Numbered from the stretch's first letter, positions 1 through 5,257 are shown. The stretch is 5,257 nt of DNA from Verrucomicrobiales bacterium (GCA_002729295.1 PBTU01000039.1:10628-15884); one strand, 5' to 3'. Program-made: numbers and translations. The notes: generated by a model from the sequence alone, not told the origin.

Positions 1-45
1 GAGTACCCAGTTCATTCCGAGGATTTTACGAAAAAGCGGTGTCAT
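1..45 (-). CDS. N-terminal fragment of an unidentified protein, cut by the window edge
   Basis: An ATG at 45-43 on the minus strand opens a frame reading MTPLFRKILGMNWVL that runs without a stop off the left edge. An in-frame TAA lies two codons upstream (54-52), so the start cannot lie further back except at a near-adjacent non-ATG codon. The peptide has a short basic stretch (RK) followed by what may be the beginning of a hydrophobic segment, the pattern of a cytoplasmic tail before a first membrane helix. It faintly recalls the start of RodA-type cell-shape SEDS proteins, but 15 residues cannot support a name. The start is 136 bp downstream of the tlyA stop on the same strand, so the gene could be read from the LOG-tlyA transcript or from its own promoter in the gap. 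No clear Shine-Dalgarno sequence precedes it. Confidence 0.4.
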   Translation of the reverse strand, partial: MTPLFRKILGMNWVL

Positions 46-59
46 GACTGCTTACTGGC

Positions 60-79
60 GAAGGGTAGAGATTCCCTTC
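60..79 (-). repeat. Small perfect inverted repeat upstream of the left-edge CDS
   Basis: GAAGGG at 60-65 and CCCTTC at 74-79 are exact reverse complements separated by 8 bases, so the minus-strand RNA could form a 6-bp stem. It sits about 15 bases upstream of the ATG at 45, where a hairpin could influence translation, or the DNA palindrome could be an operator half-site pair. It has no following T run, so it does not look like a terminator. A 6-bp stem can arise by chance. Confidence 0.3.
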
Positions 80-103
80 CGATGAGTCGAGAATCCCCTT
101 CGA
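68..103. repeat. Imperfect tandem direct repeat, 21-bp period
   Basis: Two 15-base copies at 68-82 and 89-103 (GAGATTCCCTTCCGA and GAGAATCCCCTTCGA) match at 12 of 15 positions, with starts 21 bp apart, about two helical turns. That spacing puts both copies on the same DNA face, as in tandem sites for a regulator. It overlaps the inverted repeat at 60-79. With only two copies and no known binding motif, function is speculative. Confidence 0.3.
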
Positions 104-181
104 CTAATGTTTTCAGGCCGCTTGGGCTTTGGCTCGAGCAAATCCAGTGGGATAGGCTGGCTCTGCGGACCATGCTTCGAA

Positions 182-913
182 TCATCGCATCCAGGTGAGG
201 AACTCGACGTTCCCATCGGTTCCGGTGATGGGAGAAGTGATCAGTCCGGCCCATTCACGACCAAGCTCATTCGTGATGAATTCCCTGATCTTATCAACTG
301 ACTTTTGATGCAGCTCCGGTTCCCGGACAATTCCTCCCTTTCCAACTTCTTCACGGGACAGTTCGAATTGCGGCTTCACCAAAGAGATCACCGAACCTCC
401 TTTTTCGAGGATCGAGAACGCAGAAGGAAGAACTTTGGTAAGCGATATGAAGGACAGATCCATCACAACTAATTTTACCCGTTCTCCAATGTCGTCGACG
501 GTTAGATTTCTGGCATTGAATTTCTCCCGCGAAACCACCCGTTCGTCACTTCGGAGTTTCCAAACCAGTTGATTGGTGCCAACGTCGATGGCGTGCACCT
601 TAGCTGCTCCGTGTTGGAGAAGACAGTCGGTGAACCCACCCGTTGAGGCTCCCAAGTCTGCGCAAATCCACCCGGTAGGATCGATTCCGAATTCCTTCAA
701 TGCACCCTCGATCTTGAATCCTCCGCGGCCAACATACTTGGGACGTTCTTCTACTGCCAACGCAGCATCCCGAGCTACTTTTTGGCTCGGCTTGTTGATC
801 CGCTCGGTTCCGCAGAGTACTTTACCCGCCATGACGAAGCGCTTGGCAAGTTCACGCGATTCACAGAGCCCCCGGGAAACCAAGAGGGTATCGACTCGTT
901 CCTTGGCCGCCAT
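182..913 (-). CDS. tlyA: TlyA family rRNA (cytidine-2'-O)-methyltransferase
   Basis: Probable S-adenosylmethionine-dependent enzyme that 2'-O-methylates cytidines in ribosomal RNA (23S C1920, and 16S C1409 in type II members, E. coli numbering). The 243-residue protein has an N-terminal S4 RNA-binding domain (about residues 4-57, VDTLLVSRGLCESRELAKR), the YVGRGGFKIE linker (60-69), then an FtsJ-like Rossmann methyltransferase domain with the SAM loop DLGASTGGFTD (86-96). The K-D-K-E catalytic set is visible as K67, D152 (in MDLSFIS), K180 (in VKPQFE) and E237 (in GNVEF), aligning with K69/D154/K182/E238 of Mycobacterium tuberculosis TlyA. It ends six residues after that Glu, shorter than mycobacterial TlyA (268 aa) and nearer the type I form. 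Its ATG overlaps the TAA of the upstream LOG gene (TAATG), implying coupled translation. Many databases call this family 'hemolysin'; the methyltransferase role is better supported. Confidence 0.93.
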   Translation of the reverse strand: MAAKERVDTLLVSRGLCESRELAKRFVMAGKVLCGTERINKPSQKVARDAALAVEERPKYVGRGGFKIEGALKEFGIDPTGWICADLGASTGGFTDCLLQHGAAKVHAIDVGTNQLVWKLRSDERVVSREKFNARNLTVDDIGERVKLVVMDLSFISLTKVLPSAFSILEKGGSVISLVKPQFELSREEVGKGGIVREPELHQKSVDKIREFITNELGREWAGLITSPITGTDGNVEFLTWMR

Positions 914-915
914 TA
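911..915 (-). promoter_or_regulatory. TAATG stop-start overlap (translational coupling)
   Basis: On the minus strand the LOG stop TAA and the tlyA start ATG share one base. A purine run AAGAGG ends only two bases before the ATG, closer than a normal Shine-Dalgarno, so re-initiation by ribosomes finishing LOG is the likeliest way tlyA is translated. The overlap is seen directly; the coupling is inferred. Confidence 0.6.
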
Positions 916-2028
916 CCTCTTGGTTTCAGCTTGGTTGATAGCGTTAAAAAACTCCCGCAGGCGTCCGAAATTCCGACGACGATGCCGAAAGACGATTCGC
1001 GGCATTTCCGTCAGGTCGGGTTCGTTTTTTTCCTCCTGAAGAGCCTCGCACTGCACGATTTTTCCAGACTTGATGATATCGGAAAAATCCTCGTTGAGTT
1101 TTGTAAGCGCCTCATCGGTGAGCGGAAGCTGTATCCGTACTACCAGCTTATCTCCGACATAGCGATAGGAGTGGTAGACTTCGTAGAATTTCGCGATCTC
1201 GGAAATCGCGACCTCGAGATCATCCGTGACGATGAAGAGCGAAAAGTCCGACTCGGAAATCATTCCCAGGCGGTATAGGTGTTCTTCCACGAATTGCTTC
1301 CATGATTTCCAGTAAGTTCCCCCGGGAGCGTCGAGGCAAACGATGGGATAAACCTTGGTCTTCCCCGTCTGAATCAAGGTGAGTGCTTCAAAAATCTCAT
1401 CCATCGTCCCCACTCCACCAGGCATTCCCACTGCGGCATCTGCCTCCTTCACGAAGGCAAGCTTTCGGGTGAAGAAATAGTTGAAATCGATTAATTTAGG
1501 ATCGCCGGCAATAAACTCATTGGCGGCAGCTTCAAAAGGAAGCGTGATATTTAGCCCGAAGCTATCCTCGCGCGTGGCTCCCTCATTGCCGGCCGCCATG
1601 ATCCCCGGACCGGCTCCGGTAATTATCATGAATCCTTCGTCGCGCATACGACGCGAGAATTTCACGGCGGTATGGTATTCTTTTTCCTCGGGAGCAGTTC
1701 GCGCAGAGCCAAATAGAGCGACCTTTCTACGACCCCGGAATGGTTGAAAAACCTCACTAGCGACACGCATTTCCTTGAGCGCCCGGTTCGCCATCTTGAA
1801 GTCCCCATGACCCATCGTCCCCCGGGCCATCCCCACCGCCGTGGTCATCATTTCTGCCAAAAGACAGGGGTCTGAGACTCCGCTCACACTCTGGGCCAGC
1901 TTCATAATGGAATCATCAATTCCCTTCTCTCCAGTCGTCCCCACAAAATCACATTTAATATCGGGCACCATTCCTGCAGTGAAATCCCGATGCAGCGGAG
2001 GCTTGTTTCTCTGTCTTTTCTTCGACAT
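913..2028 (-). CDS. Long LOG-family (TIGR00730-like) Rossmann-fold protein
   Basis: A 371-residue member of the LOG / 'lysine decarboxylase-like' family. Characterised relatives cleave nucleoside 5'-monophosphates at the N-glycosidic bond to give a base and ribose 5-phosphate (cytokinin-activating LOG, bacterial PpnN). The core spans about 102-285: the nucleotide-binding start VALFGSAR (103-110), the glycine loop TGAGPGIMAAGNEGA (137-151), R188-K189, and the signature PGGVGTMDE (203-211) with its catalytic Arg/Glu context. Short LOG proteins are about 180-200 aa. This one adds about 100 mostly helical residues with a basic start in front, and about 85 behind (VGDKLVVRIQLPLTDEAL, LNEDFSDIIKSG, then a basic RHRRRNFGRLREFF tail). 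Those extensions could serve oligomerisation or regulation; their role is unknown. It is neither a lysine decarboxylase nor clearly a cytokinin enzyme. It is divergent from the DAHP synthase and overlaps tlyA by one base. ATG chosen because nothing better precedes it; M20 is an alternative. Confidence 0.85.
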   Translation of the reverse strand: MSKKRQRNKPPLHRDFTAGMVPDIKCDFVGTTGEKGIDDSIMKLAQSVSGVSDPCLLAEMMTTAVGMARGTMGHGDFKMANRALKEMRVASEVFQPFRGRRKVALFGSARTAPEEKEYHTAVKFSRRMRDEGFMIITGAGPGIMAAGNEGATREDSFGLNITLPFEAAANEFIAGDPKLIDFNYFFTRKLAFVKEADAAVGMPGGVGTMDEIFEALTLIQTGKTKVYPIVCLDAPGGTYWKSWKQFVEEHLYRLGMISESDFSLFIVTDDLEVAISEIAKFYEVYHSYRYVGDKLVVRIQLPLTDEALTKLNEDFSDIIKSGKIVQCEALQEEKNEPDLTEMPRIVFRHRRRNFGRLREFFNAINQAETKR

Positions 2029-2107
2029 GCCGATAATTTGACCCCAAACAGGCCCGCTGACAAACCTCCACTCTTGAAATTCCTACAAAACCGTCAAGAC
2101 TCCGCCC
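2029..2107. promoter_or_regulatory. Divergent intergenic region, presumed promoters for LOG-tlyA and DAHP synthase
   Basis: These 79 bp separate two divergently transcribed genes, so they must hold or lie near the promoters for both, unless transcripts begin further inside. On the plus strand CTGACA (2057-2062) and TTGAAA (2074-2079) resemble -35 boxes and TTGACC (2038-2043) another, but none has a good -10 at 16-18 bp. Neither start has a Shine-Dalgarno sequence. I see no palindrome that resembles a TyrR or TrpR site, so regulation by aromatic amino acids is not shown at DNA level. Confidence 0.45.
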
Positions 2108-3163
2108 GTGGCCCCGACCAATACCGACGACCTGCGCATCGCAGGAATCAATCCGCTTATCTCCCCGGCGGTCCTTTCCTACTACCTTCCAACGACCGAA
2201 AAAGCGGCAACTGTTGTCGATCAGGCGCGCAAGGAAGCGGAGGCAATCCTCTCCGGAGAAGACGACCGGCTCCTCGTGGTGATTGGTCCTTGCTCGATCC
2301 ACGATCCTTCTGCGGCACTGGAATATGCCGAGCGTCTGAAATCGTCGATCGACCGCTACAAGGACGACCTCCAGATAGTCATGCGGGTTTATTTTGAAAA
2401 ACCCCGCACCACGGTGGGCTGGAAAGGTCTCATCAATGATCCGCATCTCGATGGTTCCTTCGATATCAATCGCGGCCTTCGCTTCGCCCGTGAGCTCCTT
2501 CTTCAGCTCGCCGAAATGGGCATTCCCGCCGGAACCGAGTTTCTCGACGCAATCTCGCCACAATATGTCGCCGACCTGATTGCTTGGGGTGCGATTGGGG
2601 CCCGAACTACGGAGTCACAAGTCCACCGTGAACTGGCTTCCGGACTCTCAATGCCGGTTGGTTTCAAAAATGGCACCGGCGGTTCCATTCAAATTGCCCT
2701 CGATGCCATTGGTGCCGCAGAGCAGCCACACAATTTCCTTTCCGTGACCAAGCAAGGCGTTTCCGCCATCGTCACCACAGCCGGAAATAAAGCCTGCCAC
2801 CTCATCCTTCGCGGAGGAAAAGGCGGCCCGAATTACTCGCGTGAAGCGATCGAAGAAGTCACTACCCAACTTAAGGCATCCGGACTTCCCGAGCAGGTCA
2901 TGGTCGATTGCTCTCACGGTAACTCGAACAAAGACTACCGAAACCAACCGAAAGTCGTCGCCGATCTCTGTGATCAAATGACCAAGGGGGCCAAAGATAT
3001 TGCCTCGGTGATGATCGAATCCAATCTTGTCGAAGGAAATCAAAAGATCTCTGACGACATGACCTATGGTCAGTCGGTTACCGACGCTTGTATCAATTGG
3101 CAGACCACCGAGGAAGTCCTCGAATTGCTCTCTACCGCCGTTCAAGCCCGCCGCAAGGCTTAG
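2108..3163 (+). CDS. 3-deoxy-7-phosphoheptulonate (DAHP) synthase, class I AroFGH type
   Basis: Condenses phosphoenolpyruvate with erythrose 4-phosphate to DAHP, the first step of the shikimate pathway to aromatic amino acids; cytosolic. The 351-residue protein matches E. coli AroG (350 aa) almost end to end: DDLRI (7-11), LLVVIGPCSIHDP (55-67), VMRVYFEKPRTTVGWKG (91-107), IGARTTESQVHRELASGLS (163-181), GFKNGT (185-190), RGGKGGPNYS (235-244), VDCSHGNSNKDYR (266-278), IESNLVEGNQ (303-312) and SVTDAC (323-328). Metal ligands are C62, H270, E304 and D326; K98 is the PEP-site lysine. The N-terminal extension and the P151 and S181 positions of the feedback site are kept, so it is probably inhibited by an aromatic amino acid. 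Which one cannot be told, because the sequence mixes AroG-like and AroF/AroH-like stretches, so I give no letter. GTG at 2108 is chosen because a TGA at 2075-2077 closes the frame with no other start between, and the AroG N-terminus aligns. No Shine-Dalgarno is visible. The 3' end overlaps the convergent HAD gene by 4 bp. Confidence 0.96.
   Translation: MAPTNTDDLRIAGINPLISPAVLSYYLPTTEKAATVVDQARKEAEAILSGEDDRLLVVIGPCSIHDPSAALEYAERLKSSIDRYKDDLQIVMRVYFEKPRTTVGWKGLINDPHLDGSFDINRGLRFARELLLQLAEMGIPAGTEFLDAISPQYVADLIAWGAIGARTTESQVHRELASGLSMPVGFKNGTGGSIQIALDAIGAAEQPHNFLSVTKQGVSAIVTTAGNKACHLILRGGKGGPNYSREAIEEVTTQLKASGLPEQVMVDCSHGNSNKDYRNQPKVVADLCDQMTKGAKDIASVMIESNLVEGNQKISDDMTYGQSVTDACINWQTTEEVLELLSTAVQARRKA
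3144..3161. repeat. Short inverted repeat at the convergent gene junction
   Basis: AAGCC (3144-3148) and GGCTT (3157-3161) form a perfect 5-bp stem with an 8-base loop, right where the DAHP synthase and HAD genes end. Being symmetric it could form in either transcript, but no T tract follows on either strand. It is at best a weak pause or processing element and may be chance within coding sequence. Confidence 0.2.
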
Positions 3164-3768
3164 TCAAGGTGAAGATGTGTTGGCACTACGACCACTTCCA
3201 TTCCCGCGGCACGAGCTGCGGCGATTCCGGCGCGACCATCTTCGAAGACGACGCAGTCTTTAGGAGCGACGCCAAGGCGTAAGGCGGTTTCGAGAAAGAT
3301 GTCCGGGGCCGGCTTCCCATTTTCTACTTCGTCGCTGGAAACAACTTCGTCGAACCAATCAGAAATTCCCACTGATTGCAGGGTCTTCTCCACAACTACC
3401 CGGCTTCCTCCACTAGCGACAGCCATGGGAACCTTGCCGCGATTATCGCGGGCAAACGATGCGACTTCTTCAAGAAGTTCCACAGTATCAAGAACCTTCA
3501 AGTAGTGTCGTTTTTTCGAGAGTGCCACTGCGTCAGGGTCAAGATGAAGCCCTTTCTCTCCATTAATGATCTCAACAATATCTCGGGTTGGCCGCCCGCC
3601 CATGGCGTAAAAAATATCCTCCGGAAACACACCGGGTTCTCCTTGGTCAGCCAAGGCCTGGGACCAGGCTTTGAAGTGTGCGGGCATCGAGTCAACCAAG
3701 GTTCCATCCAAGTCAAAAATGAGGGCTTTGTATCCGGGAGATGGCAGGTTCAGGTCGATATCATTCAT
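3160..3768 (-). CDS. HAD-superfamily hydrolase, YqaB / beta-phosphoglucomutase-like
   Basis: Probable cytosolic, Mg-dependent sugar-phosphate phosphatase of HAD subfamily I with a helical cap after motif I. The 202 residues contain all four motifs: I, FDLDGTLVDS (18-27) with nucleophile D19 and acid/base D21; II, ASGGS with S119; III, K152 in GKPAPD; IV, FEDGRAGI (175-182) with E176-D177. MPAHFKAW (28-35) and the overall length resemble E. coli YqaB (188 aa), which hydrolyses fructose 1-phosphate and 6-phosphogluconate, more than the roughly 220-residue beta-phosphoglucomutases. Those usually read EDSxAGI, whereas here Ser is Gly. Mutase activity is not excluded, since D21 and H31 are present. 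The gene follows the UDP-glucose pyrophosphorylase gene by 72 bp on the same strand with no terminator seen, so co-transcription is likely. Its TAA overlaps the DAHP synthase stop from the other side. The ATG at 3768 gives a 17-residue lead to motif I, normal for the family; no Shine-Dalgarno precedes it. The exact substrate is not predictable. Confidence 0.87.
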   Translation of the reverse strand: MNDIDLNLPSPGYKALIFDLDGTLVDSMPAHFKAWSQALADQGEPGVFPEDIFYAMGGRPTRDIVEIINGEKGLHLDPDAVALSKKRHYLKVLDTVELLEEVASFARDNRGKVPMAVASGGSRVVVEKTLQSVGISDWFDEVVSSDEVENGKPAPDIFLETALRLGVAPKDCVVFEDGRAGIAAARAAGMEVVVVPTHLHLD

Positions 3769-3840
3769 ATGAGGGCGCGGGCATGAAGCAAACTTGATCT
3801 GGTGACAAGCCGGAAACCAAAGCCAGACGAAACAATTTTC
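3769..3840 (-). other. 72-bp spacer between pyrophosphorylase and HAD genes
   Basis: No convincing terminator is seen. TCTGG (3798-3802) and CCAGA (3823-3827) can pair across a 20-base loop, which is too weak to stop transcription. A TTGTCA box on the minus strand could be a -35, but no matching -10 follows at normal spacing. The HAD gene is therefore most simply read from the upstream gene's transcript. Confidence 0.4.
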
Positions 3841-5232
3841 TCACAAGGAAACCGAAGTTGACTCATATATTCCTGAAGCGATAACCTTTGCCTCGGGAGA
3901 GTTATTCACAAAGCTCACTTCTCCTTTGATAACGACCCCTGGTTCAAAGCTCATTGGTCCCTTAACGGAGATCTTTTTAGCATCAATCAATGATGGAGTG
4001 CCAAGTGACGCCAATCCATCTACTAGTTTGTATTCGTTGGAAAGATCAACTACGGGAGGCGCTCCGTTTCGAGAATTTTCGAGGCGAACCTGTCCATCTT
4101 CGCTGACTTCATAAGCATCCGAACGGAGAGCGAATAAATCACTAGTCGTCTTTACGGGCGCGAAGCGAGAACGCGGGACGTTCACGGCAGCAGCGCCTTC
4201 GAAACACTCGATAGCCGAGCCCATGGCCTGTTCCAACTGATAGACTAGCGTGGATTTGGAGTCACGGGGATCAACTGTCTTCTCGTTGACGATCACGGGA
4301 AGAGGAAGAACGCCCTCCGAGGCTCCCATGACGTTCTTCAAGGTCTCGAGATTGACCCAAATATTATTGGTGTTGAAATACTGGTGCTTGTCGATGTTCT
4401 GAAAGTTTTCGAGGTCTTTGGCAGGACATTGGGCGATCTCACGCAAGATAAGGCGGCCATCTGCTTTTCTTGTCGCTAAGTGGCCTCCTTTACGATCTGC
4501 ATCTGTGCGGCGGGTCACCTCCATGAGGAAGGGTGCATTGCTTTCTGAAAAGTACGAGAGAAGTGTCGCGTCCAATACCGCACCCAAATTATCGCTGTTG
4601 GAGATGAAGGCGTATTTGACGCCATCGGCGAGAAGCTTGTCCAGCCAACCACTTCCTGCCAAACTTGGATAAACATCGGCATGACCTGGCGGGCACCATT
4701 CCAAGTCGGTATTTGCAGAAAAGCTTACGGGCGAAAGGTCATCTTGCCGAAGCTTGGGAACCCAATTTTGCATCAACTCCAGCTGGGCAGGGTCGCCGAT
4801 TTCGGGAACATTGGTAGCGAGATATTCCTGAGTATCTTGACTGCTCGCCTGGCTATTCATGAGAAGAAAGCGAACATCAGATCCAGTTTCTTTCCGAAGC
4901 GTGAGAATCTGACGGGACATCAGATCCAGAAAGGCGACTCCAGGACGAACTTCGAGAAGGCTCTTCACCTTCTCCAACCCCATTCCTGTTCCAAGTCCCC
5001 CATTAAGTTTGATGACGACGGTTTGGGCCAATAGCGCAGGATCAATGGAGGCCTGACTCCTCAGTCCCTCATAATCTGTGACTCCCACGGCCTGAACGAT
5101 CTCCTTTTCACTAAGTTCCCCTTTTCCACCCTTCTCAACAAGAGATCTAGCTCGCTCGAAGGCTTTGATGGCGGATTCCATCACTCCTTTTTCCTGCATC
5201 TTGGTTCTCATAGCTTCAGAGGTGCCGCTCAT
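3841..5232 (-). CDS. UTP-glucose-1-phosphate uridylyltransferase, eukaryotic-type (UDPGP family)
   Basis: Makes UDP-glucose and pyrophosphate from UTP and alpha-glucose 1-phosphate, supplying glucosyl donor for polysaccharide, glycolipid or trehalose synthesis. The 463 residues follow the UDPGP (PF01704) pattern, unrelated in detail to bacterial GalU. They show the nucleotide loop KLNGGLGTGMG (75-85) with K90-S91, VRPGVAFLDL (95-104), the substrate-site CPPGHADVY (180-188), FISNSDNLGA (209-218), MEVTRRTDADRKGG (237-250), YFNTNNIWVNL (285-295), and NVPRSRFAPVKTTSDL (351-366) with the phosphate-binding K361. A C-terminal segment (about 400-463) looks like the usual beta-helix tail. NGGLGT rather than the AGGQGTRLG of UDP-HexNAc pyrophosphorylases favours glucose 1-phosphate. 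Followed by the HAD phosphatase gene. The frame stays open upstream to the window edge without a stop, so the ATG at 5232 may not be the true start; M8, M12 and M18 are other candidates. No Shine-Dalgarno precedes it. Confidence 0.92.
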   Translation of the reverse strand: MSGTSEAMRTKMQEKGVMESAIKAFERARSLVEKGGKGELSEKEIVQAVGVTDYEGLRSQASIDPALLAQTVVIKLNGGLGTGMGLEKVKSLLEVRPGVAFLDLMSRQILTLRKETGSDVRFLLMNSQASSQDTQEYLATNVPEIGDPAQLELMQNWVPKLRQDDLSPVSFSANTDLEWCPPGHADVYPSLAGSGWLDKLLADGVKYAFISNSDNLGAVLDATLLSYFSESNAPFLMEVTRRTDADRKGGHLATRKADGRLILREIAQCPAKDLENFQNIDKHQYFNTNNIWVNLETLKNVMGASEGVLPLPVIVNEKTVDPRDSKSTLVYQLEQAMGSAIECFEGAAAVNVPRSRFAPVKTTSDLFALRSDAYEVSEDGQVRLENSRNGAPPVVDLSNEYKLVDGLASLGTPSLIDAKKISVKGPMSFEPGVVIKGEVSFVNNSPEAKVIASGIYESTSVSL

Positions 5233-5257
5233 GAAGATCTTGGTAGCAATGAAGATG

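Larger units (their letters stand above)
46..181. other. Intergenic region between tlyA and the left-edge CDS
   Basis: This 136-bp gap separates the tlyA stop from the start of the partial CDS. It contains the inverted repeat at 60-79 and the imperfect tandem repeat at 68-103. I see no GC-rich hairpin followed by a T tract in either direction, so there is no support for an intrinsic terminator after tlyA. No convincing -35/-10 pair was found. The other short frames crossing it extend into the 3' end of tlyA in the wrong frame and look like chance. Confidence 0.5.

Noticed and set aside
42..254. 70-residue minus-strand open frame across the end of tlyA
   Set aside because: It overlaps the last codons of tlyA in another frame, shows no family resemblance and has a low-complexity Arg/Ser composition.
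182..913. TlyA as a hemolysin or toxin
   Set aside because: The S4 domain, SAM loop and K-D-K-E set identify an rRNA methyltransferase. There is no signal peptide or membrane segment.
913..2028. Lysine decarboxylase
   Set aside because: The name is a historic misannotation for proteins with the PGGxGT motif; no PLP-binding lysine context is seen.
2038..2089. Sigma-70 promoter for the DAHP synthase (TTGACC, CTGACA or TTGAAA as -35)
   Set aside because: None of the three boxes has a matching -10 at 16-18 bp, so no specific promoter is called; only the region is annotated.
1955..2563. 202-residue minus-strand open frame opposite the start of the DAHP synthase gene
   Set aside because: It lies antisense to the well-supported DAHP synthase and crosses the divergent promoter gap. 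Its protein is Cys/Arg-rich without motifs, so it is a shadow of the real coding frame.
2648..3145. 165-residue minus-strand open frame inside the DAHP synthase gene
   Set aside because: It is fully antisense to a conserved enzyme and has no recognisable domain; the length is explained by the codon bias of the opposite strand.
3376..3786. 136-residue plus-strand open frame across the HAD gene
   Set aside because: It is antisense to the HAD motifs, which are all intact, and the translated sequence has no domain features.
3798..3827. TCTGG/CCAGA pairing in the spacer between the pyrophosphorylase and HAD genes as a terminator
   Set aside because: Only five pairs across a 20-base loop and no T tract; too weak for intrinsic termination.

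Overview
The window holds five complete or nearly complete protein genes and the first 15 codons of a sixth. All look chromosomal and housekeeping in type. I see no insertion sequence, CRISPR array, phage gene, tRNA or rRNA. The organism is a bacterium of middling GC content. A eukaryote-like UDP-glucose pyrophosphorylase (NGGLGT type, not GalU), a long LOG-family protein and the near absence of Shine-Dalgarno sequences would fit a lineage such as Verrucomicrobiota or another PVC-group bacterium. That placement is inference and was not tested.

Layout from left to right. Positions 1-45 (minus) are the start of a CDS that leaves the window. Positions 46-181 are a short intergenic stretch with a small inverted repeat and an imperfect tandem repeat. 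Positions 182-913 (minus) encode a TlyA-type rRNA 2'-O-methyltransferase, and 913-2028 (minus) a long LOG-family protein. These two share one base (TAATG), so they are probably translated together, LOG first. A 79-bp gap at 2029-2107 separates LOG from the divergent 2108-3163 (plus), a class I AroFGH-type DAHP synthase that starts with GTG. Its end overlaps by 4 bp the end of the convergent 3160-3768 (minus), a YqaB/beta-phosphoglucomutase-like HAD phosphatase. Another 72 bp upstream on the minus strand lies 3841-5232, the UTP-glucose-1-phosphate uridylyltransferase, whose reading frame stays open to the window edge.

Functionally there are three units. The pyrophosphorylase and HAD phosphatase form a probable sugar-phosphate pair: UDP-glucose supply and sugar-phosphate hydrolysis. 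The DAHP synthase stands alone and commits carbon to the shikimate pathway. LOG and TlyA form a coupled pair joining a nucleotide-processing fold with ribosome modification, with no established functional link that I know of. I did not find a convincing new system. The points most worth a second look are the absence of ribosome-binding sites at all six starts, the extensions on the LOG protein, and the short TlyA C-terminus that suggests type I substrate specificity.
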